Assembly: GCA_022695795.1 (NCBI GenBank)
Contig: MU404083.1
Location: 348,347-412,346 of the forward strand
DNA: 64,000 nt
From: Biscogniauxia marginata
Taxonomy: Eukaryota > Ascomycota > Sordariomycetes > Xylariales > Xylariaceae
Direction of reading: 5' to 3'
Below, piece by piece: positions 23,771 to 35,647 of the stretch. The notes beneath the pieces are model-generated. The model saw only the letters and a program-made list of their open reading frames with translations, did no database searches and was not told where the DNA came from. The position numbers were made by a program, and so were the translations under genes. How positions within the stretch are numbered: the first letter of the stretch is position 1; every line of letters begins with the position of its first letter.

Positions 23771-24250
23771 TAGTTAGTGTCTTAATAAAAGGTGTTCGGG
23801 CTAAAGATAGCGACTTCGTCGAAGACTTGCTAAAATAAGTCTTGACGAATTGCTTTTTAGTATTTGGTGTTCGTAGTTTAACTTCTGTTTTGGTTTTCTT
23901 TGCCGGTTTTCCTTCAGAAGCTAGTTGCCCCTCAGAATCCGAATCCTCCAGGCCCGGTGGGCGGTTAGTTGCCTTCGGTGAGATTAATTTCATTCATTAT
24001 CTCGCCAAATATGGAGTCGGCGATTCGCCGCTTCTTTGAACGGTATGATTACGTCACAGAGGCTCTGGAGTTTCGCATCCACACCATAACAACTTTCACG
24101 GCCACCCACGCCCCCATCTTCTCTAATTATAACTTGAGTTTCAGCGCAATCTCTGGGTGCCATTCCAGACACGGCCGAAGAACTATACCTCCTTCTTATA
24201 GTGTGAATAAATTGCTCGTATTTTCTAAAACATCGTGGCAGATAAACCAT
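23742..24250 (-). pseudogene. Degenerate open-frame remnant of unknown origin
   Basis: Two successive minus-strand frames (24250-23990 and 23993-23742) abut in different phases. The second is Lys/Thr/Ser-rich (EGKPAKKTKTEVKLRTPNTK). Together they could be one frameshifted gene, perhaps transposon-derived, because they border the AT-rich patch. I do not recognise the protein, and they may also be chance frames. Confidence 0.25.
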
Positions 24251-24821
24251 ATCCGAATCATCTTGGAATGTTTACCGCATGGACTTTAAACACTTGTAAA
24301 CTTCAAGCAAACCTCGGGTTTCTTACATGCGGAACTTTACATTTCAATCAAGCTGTATAAAACTTTCCCGTGAAGCTCGTACTGGCCCATGATTTATGAA
24401 AACTCTTACTAGCAAAAAATTTTTTTTTTGCTTTCCCCTCACTTTATAAATAGATGTTTTGATCTTCATTCTATATAAGTAACCTTTTAAGTTAACACCC
24501 CTGGCTACAAACCACCCCAGTCACGATCCACCACTTTCCCACATAAAACGGCAAAAACCAACTAATATTCACATTTCAATAACAACATAAATAGAATGGT
24601 AAAATATAAAGTTTTCTTCTTCTTTATACTATACTGGAATATGACTTAAAATTTATACATTGCCAAATTTCATTGAAACAAGGGAAATAAAGGTTCGAGG
24701 GACATTTGCCTATGTCTCAGGAAAGATTGATAGCTGCACACTCGCATACGTATTCGGCTTCGAAACTTAGCCGAGTACATTGGGGGTTAGGTCGCTGTCA
24801 AACGAACCATAATGATTCTAT
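24251..24821. other. AT-rich spacer downstream of the P450 pseudogene
   Basis: No gene is supported. It contains an A/T homopolymer run at about 24416-24430 and AT-rich flanks that continue the composition of the neighbouring patch. Confidence 0.4.
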
Positions 24822-26603
24822 CTATGCTTTCCTCCAAACCAAGGGCGCCCGCTCTGGGTGAAGCATTTGCAGGAGAAGCACCGCGTAGGAGTCCGTCTCA
24901 ATGAGTTTCATGACTCTTTCCCGAGCCGCTTCAATGGTCTCACCTTTGAAGGTTACCGGATCGACTCGCCAATCGCGAAACAGCACCGCCATAGTGGGCG
25001 CAAACTCGACCTGGGAGAATTTCCTGCCTGGACAGTCACGCGTACCTTCGGACCAGCCGAGAAAACAACCGCGAGGAGGTTCATCTACTCAGCCTCTGGC
25101 CGGACAGAGGTTGCTGACAAATTGGCAGATTTGATCCAGCGTGACGGCCGCCAGGTCAAAGAATCCGGTCCCCAAAATTTCGGGTCGGTCTGTATTGAGC
25201 CGTAGCTGGGGGCGACCATGCTATGAGGAGGTAAAACAAACACCTTATTACTATTAACGGTAAGCGGCTGCTCTAGGTCGCCAGTCCATTTGATCACAGG
25301 TACAGGGGTGTAAAGTCGCATCGTCTCATGCATAATAGACTGACAGCGTTTCAACCGCGGGAAGTCGGCGCGATAATCTCACTAAGACGACTCACGGTTT
25401 CCAAAGACGCTCTAAATCTCTTCCAAGAGCCAGTCTTGGACGTCCAGTTGCGCAGCCAGAAAATGCAGGGCGAAGGTGAACGTATTGGCCGTGGTATCAT
25501 GGCCCGCGAAGTTGAAGGCGAACATGTTACCGTAAATCTCGCTCTCCGTGAGGGCACCCGGGTTTTCTTCATCGCCTTCTGAGGCGCGTACCATTAAGGT
25601 TATGAGGTTATGGTCGGTGGTCTTCCCCTCGGCTAACGCACGCTTCTCATCTTCGTACATACTGGTCATGTATGCGTGGAAAGATACCCATGCCTCGTGG
25701 ACAACCCGAAACTTGTGGGGAAGCCAGGGGTTCGCGAGGAACTTCGTACCGAGGGCAAGGATGAGAGTCCAATTTTCTAATATTGTTTGCAAGGAATCTT
25801 TATAATTGCTAGACGTGCTAGTAGACGGGCCTCTCTCATCGGCGCCCTCAAACTTGAAGGACTTGTCAAAACCAGCACGGGAGAGAGTATGAAGGGATAA
25901 CGTGCGCAGATCTTCCGCGGAAGACTTGATCGACGTCTTCGAGGTCCAATAACGTAGCATATCTCTCGCTAAAGAAATAGTCTCGGACCACACAATCTCG
26001 TTGTTTTTCTCATCGAAGCAATGAGTCGCTATTCTTCGTTGCGTTTTCCATCGTTGACCTTCGACCTGTGAGATGCAGGGTTAGTTGAGCCCGGCTCGAC
26101 GAGGTTATGCATTAGGACCACTGACGGTAGATATGTTGGGTCCAAAGACATTCAAAACCTCTATGAATTGCCTAGTGTTAGCTACGCTCGGCATCACACA
26201 GGGCAACGGCACACTAACCGTTGACAAAGACGGGTCGAGGAAAATCCGTTCCCCGTCGAAAAATCGACACCAAGGTGTTGAGGTTGTTGATGTAAACCCA
26301 GTTTTTCAAGGGCGTCACCAGGACCCAGATGTCTCCCATCTCATGATGTGAGCGATATCTGTCTTCGACTTCCCATCCTCGCTAATTGTACCTGGTGAAG
26401 CTATTGTCACCGAAGGGCAGACGGCGAAAGAACGCGAGAACCTTTCTATCCAGCAGAACCCAGAGCGGATTGAGGGGGCTGATAGGAATGATGCGTATGG
26501 GAACACCAATGGTGCGAGCAGCCCAATAGTTCTGTAGCAGACGGATGCCGGTGTTGATCACCGTGGCAGTTGCCAACAGAAGAGCGATGGCCATAAAGGC
26601 CAT
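24822..26603 (-). pseudogene. Cytochrome P450 monooxygenase pseudogene
   Basis: A near full-length fungal P450 can be followed: an N-terminal membrane anchor (residues 1-25), TDFPRP, NVFGPNIST, the WKTQRRIATHCF region, I-helix FNFAGHDTTA, ETMRLYTPVP, RPSRW and the haem loop FLGWSEGTRDCPGRKFSQ with its Cys. Plausible introns are 26218-26161 and 26125-26066. It is broken by a TAG between FTRYN and RGWEVEDRY, by three stop codons between the I helix and FPRLKRC (after LLEEI), and by a one-base frameshift near 25085 that puts the haem loop in another frame. None of these could be removed with a splice choice that keeps the conserved blocks. Position next to the NRPS-like synthetase suggests it was a tailoring enzyme for that product. 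Confidence 0.85.
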
Positions 26604-28275
26604 TAGCCAGGCGATTGGCGAAGAGGATGCGTATCGTCGTAAGTTTATGCTCTTTAGTCCGGGTACGATATGAAGATACTAGGAGAAGAAGAAATGAGAG
26701 ATAGCAAGCAGCGTAGGGGAGTAAGAACAAGACCGGCAGGAACAAGGAAAGGGGATGGGATGGGCCGAAGGGTTCTACGGGTATATCTCGTACAGCTTCA
26801 TCCAATGTTTACTGCTTCCCAATTTGCTTTGATCCGTTGGGGTTCAAAGGTGCTTTTCAGCCTCAGACTATACACGTTGGTAAGTTGCATATAACAGTAC
26901 CAGATACCGCCAAGTAGCTATAACTACCTACTTAAGGACATGCACGCCTTTCCATATGATTGGGAGCCTTGCAACTACCAACTTGCAGGTAATCCGCAGT
27001 AAGCGAGGTATGATCGCCCTGCATCCCCGCTACGGAAATATGCAAGACTGCCTGTTGGAGCAATGAATTCTAATCACCAACAATGACATCGCAGTGTCGC
27101 TGGAGTCTCAAACATACATTGGTGATCGGCTGACGGTGAGTTCATCCGCATTTGTAGCTTCCTCCGTGTTGCAGACCGGGGGCACAAATGGATGCAAGCT
27201 GGGGATATGGAAGGCTATAGCCTGCCTGGTTCCTAGCTTGGCATCGGGGTGGTGTAATTCAGATCTAGCCATACCCCCAGGCTTATTATCATCGTTCTTT
27301 GAAAATGGCGGACGTTGTAATAGAATAGGAGTTGCCTTGATTTGTTCTGTAGAGCCAGCCTCTCATAATTGAGAAAACATTTGTCCAAAGTTCATCTTCA
27401 GCAACTGAGCATCTGGCGGCATCCGCTCCATCACTGGTAGATCATGGATGTGTTGCCGCTTGCGGATTCGCAAAGCAACCTGACAAGATTTCTCCCCTAC
27501 GGGCCGAAGTTCGGAGAGATGCCAGTAGGCTGCATTCCCCTTTACTGCTATTTTATCTCTCTGACTAACGAGGTTCTAGAACCAAGGAATCTAGTTCCTG
27601 CTTTCCCTTTATTTGGACTCTCTTGTCGAAACCTAGGCAAAATTGCTCCTTGTATGACTTCTGGCATTATGTTTCACCTACCTCATGGCCGCTATCGATT
27701 TCCAGAAGTCAATGAATAGCAGCAACGATGACACGCTACGAGAAGTACTAATTGTACCTTATTGGAATTCTTCTTAAGTTGCAGTAAAGGTCCCACTATG
27801 ATCCCTTTCTGTTTTTCTCGCTATAGTTAGATCACTGATTATTTAGGGAGAATGTTCGAATTGGATGCACCTCTTCAGCTCAGAGCAGGTCCTTTCCGCT
27901 TCTTTTTTTGCAAGAATACCGAACACATCAAGTACCCCAACCACCATCAATATTGGCCTTTTTAATACCTTGGAGATGCTGCCTGATCTAGGCGACCGAA
28001 AACGAAAGCGATACTATCTAGTTAATGGATAACATGAAATGTAGGTTCATCTATAATATGAGGGCAGCTCCCAGCTTCAGCTACAAAATCCCACTTTAGG
28101 ACATTTTAGCAGTAGAATAATACCATAGAATAGTTATCCACTTATATTCCTCTCCTTATTTGCTTTGTTATAGGCCATGAAATTGTCCTCCGAAGATTAC
28201 TGTCCCTCGTATAGCTTATCGGGATTTCGCCAACTCACTACCCATGCGTACGTAATAAACACTTATTTAAACAAC
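26604..28275. other. Gene-poor region
   Basis: It lies between the P450 pseudogene 5' end and the 3' end of the dienelactone hydrolase. Small open frames (for example 27444-27719) have no recognisable motif. Nothing further is supported. Confidence 0.45.
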
Positions 28276-29128
28276 TCAAAGGTATTGCTTGAGCCACCCT
28301 ACCGCTTGTGCGAAGGACTGCTCCTTGGCAAACTTCTGCCGCGGTTGGCTCAGGTCACAGCGGACGGAGAATCCGTGCTCGACATCTGAGAAAAGATTGA
28401 TCTGGTACGGGACGCCTATCTGGCCTAGAATCTCCTCACTCTCGTGGCGTTTAGCGGCAGTGAAAATCTCATCCTTCACTATGCTACGAGTCAGAATGAA
28501 ACAGGTTCGATGAAAAATTCTAATAGGTATTAGACTGACCAGCAGCAGCGATACTCAATGGGCCCTGAATTTCCTTGAGCTCGTCGGCATCTACCATGCT
28601 TGGGTGGGCGGCAAAGCCGACGTCGAGCTTCCCCTGCTTGAGAAAGCGACACACGTACTTGCCGCCAAAGCAGTAGCCCACTCCAGCAATGCGCTCGCAT
28701 CCCAGCTGTCCTCGCATCTCGGTCAAGACGGCTTCGACAATGGGGTCAATTTGACCCGGTAGATGATTCTGAATCCAGTTCATAAAATTGAAGCCCTGCG
28801 AGGGGTTAAGTGGTACAGCGTCACCGGCGAATAGGTCAGGTATGACAACGAAATATCCGTTTCTAGCAAATTCATCCGCAATAAGCTGAGCGTTGATGAA
28901 CTTGTGTCCAATGACATCCGTCAGGAGCAGTACTGCCCTCTTTGTTGATTTGTCGGCCGGGTAAGCAACATATGTCGAGACTAAGCAAGAACGTAGATGT
29001 TAATTTATCAATCCAAGTGACATTACGAGTCGTAACCCACTCTGTCCAATGTTTCTGATGCTTCCTGTAGCAGTGCCCTCGTGGAGCGAGCCGGTAGTGC
29101 AGCACTGCGATGGCGCGTGGGAGGTCAT
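28276..29128 (-). CDS. Dienelactone hydrolase family protein
   Basis: Alpha/beta-hydrolase of the DLH family, which uses a Cys-Asp-His triad to open lactone or similar esters; it is probably cytosolic. Exons 29128-29041, 28980-28540 and 28478-28276 give 243 aa. The introns (60 and 61 bp) have GT/AG ends and matching phases. The nucleophile is Cys133 in GYCFGGKYV, the Asp is likely Asp179 in VKDEIF, and the His is His211 in DVEHGF. The N-terminal CCTTGSLHEG and the stretch VLLLTDVIGHKF are typical of fungal members. It appears intact. The neighbours are the P450 pseudogene and a polyol dehydrogenase on the same strand but over 1.5 kb away, so a shared pathway is possible but not shown. Confidence 0.9.
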
Positions 29129-31145
29129 ATTTTCTAAAGAATAGTGTGGGCTGCTCTTTAACTTAGGTTCGGTCCGTATAGTGAAGTGTATGCTGAAGTG
29201 TCTTGTGTGGTGGGAGAAGGAGTGGAAGATGGTTATTTATCGAAACAGCAGTTTCCAAGGCGGAACCCGGACTTAAGCAAGGCTTTCACCCGATAGATAC
29301 CTGTTGGTAACATAGCGCACTGGAAATAATTTGTGAGGGGGCTTAGGCCAAAGGCACGAAGTGCCGAAAGGTAGTAAGTATATCGGGAGATGCGGTGAGA
29401 AAGGAATGTCAGGTACAATGTAACCTATATATAATTCAAAGGAACAAATAGATAGCAGACATGTATAAAGTAAGACGTTTTGAGTAGCTGTAGCTCCAAT
29501 CATGATATTATATTATATCGTGACACAACTGCTCACTGCAGCTCGTTTGATTGCGGTTCAACACTCTTACCGCATAACACAGCTCTTACTCGTCCATTAA
29601 GATGACAATACTACCTAATATGAAAAGAGCTGTCGGGAGGTAAGATAATGGCCGCACCTTATTTCCATGGATTTATATCTCCGTGAATCGGAAGGCACTC
29701 TTGGTCCGTTAAGTTTAAGAATAACACATACACATCAATGTGAAGAGATTAATAAAAAGACTTCCTAGTATTGCTCAATCAGGCAGGTGATCTCACCCAT
29801 TTATAACTATATCCGTTAGTTCACTATTCATGTGCCAAAAATCATGAGAGGATAGCCATATCAACAGTATCTGCTCGTTGCCAGTATCCGGTAGGCTCAC
29901 ATTAATTTGAAAATATCTTATCTCCTACGAGATATTATGCTTATTAACAGGACCAACTTTTTGTTGCTAGAAGGGTTTTACTAAAAATAGTTATAACGGA
30001 CACGCTCTATATTTCGAGACACAGAAGGCCAACAGACCTGAGGAGTTGTAACGGCTAATGCTTCTCCCTTGTCGTTACTAAACTCCAGGATTAATGGCCA
30101 TACGGCTAGTGTGATGATATGATTACGTCACAAATATAGTTATATAGCTGGTAATCTCCAGAGTCTCTCTTGGAGATTCCCCTCTTCAAGAATAATACAA
30201 TTGACAAAACAACAAAGAAATCGAGCCCTTGCAGCTAGTATGTATATTTCCCACCTCGTTGTTCTGTTGGAATACATTCATCTTTAGCAGTCGTACCAGA
30301 TATTTTTAAGTACCTCGACAAGAGGCAGTTCAATACCTACATATACTGTCATGGTGGCTGTTGAAATACAGGAGCATAGACCCCCAGCATACGGTCCTAC
30401 AACCTCCTACATATATATATAAGTATATACACGGGCTTCTCTCACTTACCTAAGCTATCACCTGTGACTAATACGCTTCATAAATACTGATACTTTCTTC
30501 TTAACTCAATGGTTGGAGTATTATTTTTTAAATATTTGGGGTTTGCCACGTTGTAGCCATCCTGGGGCCTCTGCTGCAGCATGAGGCCGTGATAAGCTAG
30601 CTATTAGCAGCCTATCTAATGGCTCGTCTTGAGTAGAAAGCTATTTTTAAACTTGTGGTAACTGACCGTGTAGCAAGGCCTCTCTTTAGATGTGCGTCGT
30701 GTGAGGCTGTTCTTAATGTATCCTCCTGGGGGTGGGGGATTATTTATATAGAAAGGGAATGGCACACACGATGCACTATACGCCTAGCACAGGACTCCTG
30801 CCAGTCTTGTATCAAAGAGCGTATTTTACGAAAGTGACTATCTGGTGTATGTACGTATTGTGAGGTGTTTTGTTGTTGAATAAAACTATAGTTAGGATGA
30901 AAATAGACTGGAGGGTATGTGTGTATGTCTGAAATGCATAAGATTTTGAGGAAGACGTGTGAGAAAGAAGCTATCCTATTCGGCGACGAAATTGTTTTTA
31001 TCCATTGAACATCGGATCTAGACTTAAAGAGCAGATAGCATAAGAATGTTTCTCAATTCGGTTTATATACAGGACTTGATTTTAACCAGTAGCTTCAGAG
31101 CTCTTTAACCAATCAACTTCGCATGTACCTCCGCGCTTAAAGTAA
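29129..31145. other. Gene-poor region
   Basis: No gene is supported. A 60-codon frame at 30655-30837 has several Cys residues (CASCEAVL, CQSC) that superficially resemble a metal-binding fragment, but it is too short and isolated to call. Moderately AT-rich, with a TA tract near 30410-30430. Confidence 0.4.
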
Positions 31146-32435
31146 TCACTTACTCGACTTCAAGCTGGCTTCGTCGCTCGTATCCACTACGACCTTAAGC
31201 ACCAAGTTGCCCTTTTCGTCCTTAACCTTACCCGCAGTTTCAAACGCTGCAGGGATGCTGCTCAAGCCCTTATACCGTTGGGTGACGAGCTTGCTCACGT
31301 CTGGGAATAAGTCATTCTTGCTTGCGAGCAGTTTGATAACCTCCTTATACGTATTAGCATATCGGAATACGCCTACCAGGTCGACTTCTTTGAGTGATGC
31401 CGCCGAGATCGGTAATGTCTGGATTGGGGTGCCCATGCCTATGATCATCACCTTACCGCCCGGTTGTGTCGTCTAAACTCGTCAGTGTCATTCATCAAGG
31501 CCACGGTGTGTAATATTACATAGGTGAACTGACATATATCGCGGTGTGCATGCACGACTCTACACCCGTGCACTCAAACGTCACATTTACCTCCCCGACA
31601 GGCTCCTCCTTGAACGTAGAAGCCTTCAGCTTCTCTGCCACGCCCTGCGCATAAGCTAGCTTATCATCAATAGTCTGTAGCCTCGCCAGGGGCACCGTGA
31701 ACGCCACGTCCGCGAATCCGTTCTCGACGGCAAACTTGACGCGGTCCTCCAATATATCGGCGATGACGACCGTCGCGGCCCCAGCTACCTTGCTCGCGGC
31801 GGCGCAGAGCAGACCCACAGCGCCAGCGCCGAGGACCAAGACTGTATTACCGGGCTGCAGGTTGGCGCGATCGCGCGCGTGCACGGCGACAGAGAGGGGC
31901 TCGGCAAGGGCGCCGAGCTCGAGCGACATACCCTCGGGCAGCCGGTGGCACCACCTGGCCGGGTGGTTGATGCGCTCTTGCAGTGTGCCCTGCGAGTGCG
32001 GGAACGCTTTTGCCGAGCTCCGAAAGTTCATCCCCTTGCAGATGTTGTAGCGCCCGGCCTTGCAGAGGTCGCACGACTCGCACGGTAGGCCGACCTCGAG
32101 CGCGACGCGGTCGCCGACCTGCAGGTCGCGCACGTCCGAGCCGACGGCTGTGACGATGCCCGCGGACTCATGACCCAGGGTTATAGGTTCCTTGACGATG
32201 ATATTGCCGTTGCGGTAGTGGTTGAAGTAGTGCAAGTCTGAGCCGCAGAGGCCAGTCGCTTGAACGGCGACTTGAACCTCAGTGGGTAAGGGGTCTGGCA
32301 GAGTCCGTTGTTCCTGTAACCAAATGGGCGATGATGAGTGTAGTTCTATAAAGTTCACTCTTAATTGCTTTCACTTACGACTCTTAGATCCTTCGCCCCG
32401 TGAAGGATCGAGGCTTGTACTTGTGTGCTGCTCAT
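31146..32435 (-). CDS. Zinc-dependent medium-chain polyol dehydrogenase (sorbitol/xylitol/arabinitol type)
   Basis: NAD(P)-dependent oxidation of a sugar alcohol to a ketose, in the cytosol. Exons 32435-32379, 32313-31534 and 31472-31146 give 387 aa; the introns (65 and 61 bp) are in phase, and the first has a GTAAGT donor. Catalytic zinc ligands are Cys42 in GLCGSD and His67/Glu68 in GHE. The structural zinc is held by Cys97, Cys100, Cys103 and Cys111. The Rossmann motif is GAGAVG, with an Asp at the end of the second strand (VVIAD), which favours NAD over NADP. IGMGTPIQTLPISAA and FRYANTY are characteristic of the sorbitol/xylitol dehydrogenase group. The exact polyol is not decidable by eye. 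It appears intact. Confidence 0.92.
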
Positions 32436-34510
32436 GGTGATCTTATTTATCTTCTTAGTCCCTTTTTTCTCCTTATTCAGGGGATAGCCAAGGCCTTAGA
32501 CTCGTATTATCGTTCTTCTCATGAATTTAACTCATGAACAGAGAGGATCAAGCTATGTCGTTGGAGAAAATTGGAGACGATAGCCACCTGATAAACAAAA
32601 GGATAAGCAATTTAGAAGAAATACATCACCGGCGCCGAGACTAGGCTGGACGCCGCGCTAGCACATGATCGTGGAGTGGTTTCGTGAAGGCCCTCTCCTC
32701 CCGCTAGATCTATCCTCCGCGTTCCCTCCGATATGGAGAAGCTCGCCTTGGCAAGCTAGCAGATTCGGAAAACGGCCTGTTTGAATAAAAACTTTTGTCT
32801 GCATTTCCGACTTACACCCTTGAAATGTGGAGAGAGAAAGAAAACTATGCCGCACCACCTCCACAGTGAGAGGAGGACTGACTCGGCCCTGGGGCGGGAA
32901 TTCGCTGGAAATTGACGTTTTGGCCGAACGGGTTAGTATGCGGCGAGAAGGGCACTATACTTACTCCGAACATTGCTACCCCACGCTCCGCTTCCCGGAC
33001 AGCGGCTTATAAGCTCGGCCATAGTAACCAGACCTGGGGGGAAAATCTTCACTCTTAGGCACTCTTAGAATGACGTATCATTTGGGTAAAGACTACGAAG
33101 TAAGTAAACTTTTGATGCATCTAAACTAAATTACAATGACTTTTGGAAAGCAGAGTGTTCTGTTTGGATCTTGCTATGAAGGGAATATACTACCCCTGCT
33201 GCCTCTAGACAGTAGGGTATCCTGTTGGGTACAACTTGACGATCTAAGAGCACGATCGTAGTCTTTGAAAACTTACTGCCCGCAGTGTACCGTCCAGGTA
33301 GACTGAAGAGACAAGGCGGTGCCTGAGTTCCCTCCTTGAGACCGGTAGGCTTAGCCGCCTACTTAGCTAATACGGGGAAGTAATCGAATTTTGCTGTGAA
33401 CCAAAAATAGCACACACGTTTATAGGCGATGAGGTCAAGATAGCCGCCAAACCGGTCGCAAGTTTCGCACTTACTAATCAACAGTATTTCAAATAGAGCC
33501 CTACAGACATTTCCGTTTTCCTTTCGTGTCGATGCTGATAATAACACGAAAGACGTTATGGCGATGCTTTTACATCATTTTTGTACTAATGAACAAAATT
33601 AATGAGGTTTATTACGTGTCAAAAAGCAGTCAGTACCCGTAGATCAAGTTTAAGGAGTAAAAGATAATTTCCGGGAGAAGCACATCTAATTAGCTCGTCC
33701 GGTACTGCAGCTGAATGAAATATCCGCGAGGTAATTATGTATCTACCTACCTATGAAGGAATTTATACATATCTCCATATTTAGGTATGATTTGGTGAAT
33801 TGGGGGCTTAAATCAGGCCAGGCTCAGACTAAAAGCGGCGTGGCTCAGGTTCTCATTATAGACATTTTGTCTTCAAGGTTCACGCGAAAGAGTTTGGTCA
33901 CATAAGTCAACTATAGGAAGTCGTGGTTCATCCCAAATTAGTTGATAATGAGCCTTAGACAAAATACTAAAAGGGCTACGATACAGAGAACTATCTTTAC
34001 TTGAAGCTGTGGGACGTTACGGCTCCTAGCCTCTCGCTGTCCAGACCCGGGCCGCAAAGCGCTAAAAGATATGACGATCCCATATCGTCTTGTAAGAGAG
34101 TGACGATGAAAAATATGACAGGCAATTTTGACGCCGTGGCTGGGGAAGTCCATGCTTAATCACGACTTTTCATCAAATGAATAACGTCCTGCGGTTGATA
34201 AGAATGGTCACTTGCCGCCCAGCCACCATGCAGGTCCCCTAGAGCTGAAAAGCTGACTGCATGGGGGCGAAATGGCATAATAACCAAAACAGAACCCAAG
34301 GACTTAAGTCCAAAACATTGGGCATCTTTTGTGTTCTACACGGCAATATAGGGTGAGCCACTTCTGTGTCACTACTTGCCTGGCACGAGTGTTGATGTTG
34401 TGACACAACAGAGCAGTATACCATCTCTAATCCTAGTTAGCTAATTCCATATTCTGTTTGATGGTAGAGTCTCTGTAATAACTACCACCCAAAGTCCAGC
34501 GAACCAAAAA
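32436..34510. other. Gene-poor divergent intergenic region
   Basis: It lies between the polyol dehydrogenase (-) and the membrane protein (+). No gene is supported, and short frames are scattered and motif-free. Confidence 0.45.
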
Positions 34511-35647
34511 ATGGCCCACAGAACCTTTGTAACGCTGCTGGCACTCGTGGTCACCATGGCTCGGCCCAGCCTGGGCATGGTATTCACGAACCAGTTCCAG
34601 CAATGGTATCCGCAGTACGGCTTCATCTTCGACGAGATCCTGCACACGAACTGCACGGCCCAGTACGAGAAATACTTGACCGGGTACCAGAACCAAAGCG
34701 CCATCGACTGGTTCGGCGGCGGCGGCACGATCTCGGTGCTCACGCAGCCCGTCACGCTATGCATCCTCAACGGGACGTCCGACTACATCAAAAGCATCAT
34801 GGCAAGCGCACAGGTTCTCCTCGGCGTCATGCCGACGATCCTCGCCCTCCTGGGCCCGAGCACCGAGGAGCTCGCCCTCCTGACCGTCGTCGCCCGCCGT
34901 CCGTTTCTGGCGCTGCTCTTGGCATTCGGATGCCCGAGCGTGTATCTGAGCCGAGCATTCGAATACCGCGACCCGGATGCCTTGCTCCAGAACCGAAAAG
35001 ACCGACTGCGGCAGTGGCGGCCCTTCCCGGCAGCCCAGTGGGCCATAGCATTCGGCGAGTACGCCATGGCGATAATGGCTGTCGCCAACGTCGCCCTACT
35101 CGACTGGGACCTTGGCATCAAGACGATCTGCTCATTCTTGTCGGACACGGTTATCGCTCCCACGATCTGGGGTCTGCTGGCGGTCGCGGTCCATTTCGTC
35201 GGGACAATCACCCTGCGTCTTCGCGTACGCAGAGAGTACGGGCCGAGGGACAGCGGGGAACCAGGTACGTTTCTGGACTGGCTATGGAGAATTCCGGATC
35301 GGCTTAGGGAGATCTGCCGTTGGGAGTTCATACCGGCGGTGGCCCAGGGAAGCATCCGCGTCAAGACGTTTCCCGAGACTAAAACGTTTATCGCCTTGGC
35401 CTGGTTCCTGTCCCCGGGGATCATCTGCCACATCATCTTCGGAACGATCCTTATGTCTAGTCTCACGTTTATTGGACCGAAAGACGCGTTCGGGGTCGTG
35501 GGGAGATATATGCTCTCGGTGCTGGCCTGTCGCATCATCCTGATGTACGAAATTGCGGGACTGCGAGAAGGGTATATCCAAGCACAGAGAGAAGATGGAC
35601 CAGTAACCCAAATTGGAGAGGGTAAATCACTGGTACGTTTAGATTAA
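34511..35647 (+). CDS. Multi-pass membrane protein of unknown function (378 aa)
   Basis: One intronless frame. Residues 1-22 form a signal-like hydrophobic segment (FVTLLALVVTMARPSLG). An extracytosolic loop with NCT, NQS and NGT glycosylation sequons follows. About five to six further hydrophobic segments lie near residues 97-117, 121-140, 180-197, 205-235, 300-325 and 335-355, separated by basic loops. The topology suggests an integral membrane protein of the secretory pathway or plasma membrane. I recognise no transporter or receptor signature; similar Pezizomycotina proteins are usually annotated only as hypothetical. Coding GC is high and the frame is clean, so it is likely a real gene. 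Confidence 0.75.
   Translation: MAHRTFVTLLALVVTMARPSLGMVFTNQFQQWYPQYGFIFDEILHTNCTAQYEKYLTGYQNQSAIDWFGGGGTISVLTQPVTLCILNGTSDYIKSIMASAQVLLGVMPTILALLGPSTEELALLTVVARRPFLALLLAFGCPSVYLSRAFEYRDPDALLQNRKDRLRQWRPFPAAQWAIAFGEYAMAIMAVANVALLDWDLGIKTICSFLSDTVIAPTIWGLLAVAVHFVGTITLRLRVRREYGPRDSGEPGTFLDWLWRIPDRLREICRWEFIPAVAQGSIRVKTFPETKTFIALAWFLSPGIICHIIFGTILMSSLTFIGPKDAFGVVGRYMLSVLACRIILMYEIAGLREGYIQAQREDGPVTQIGEGKSLVRLD

Noticed and set aside
34783..35538. 251-codon minus-strand frame and 234-codon plus frame over the membrane protein gene
   Set aside because: These are shadows of the 378-aa frame, Arg/Ser-rich, with no family features.
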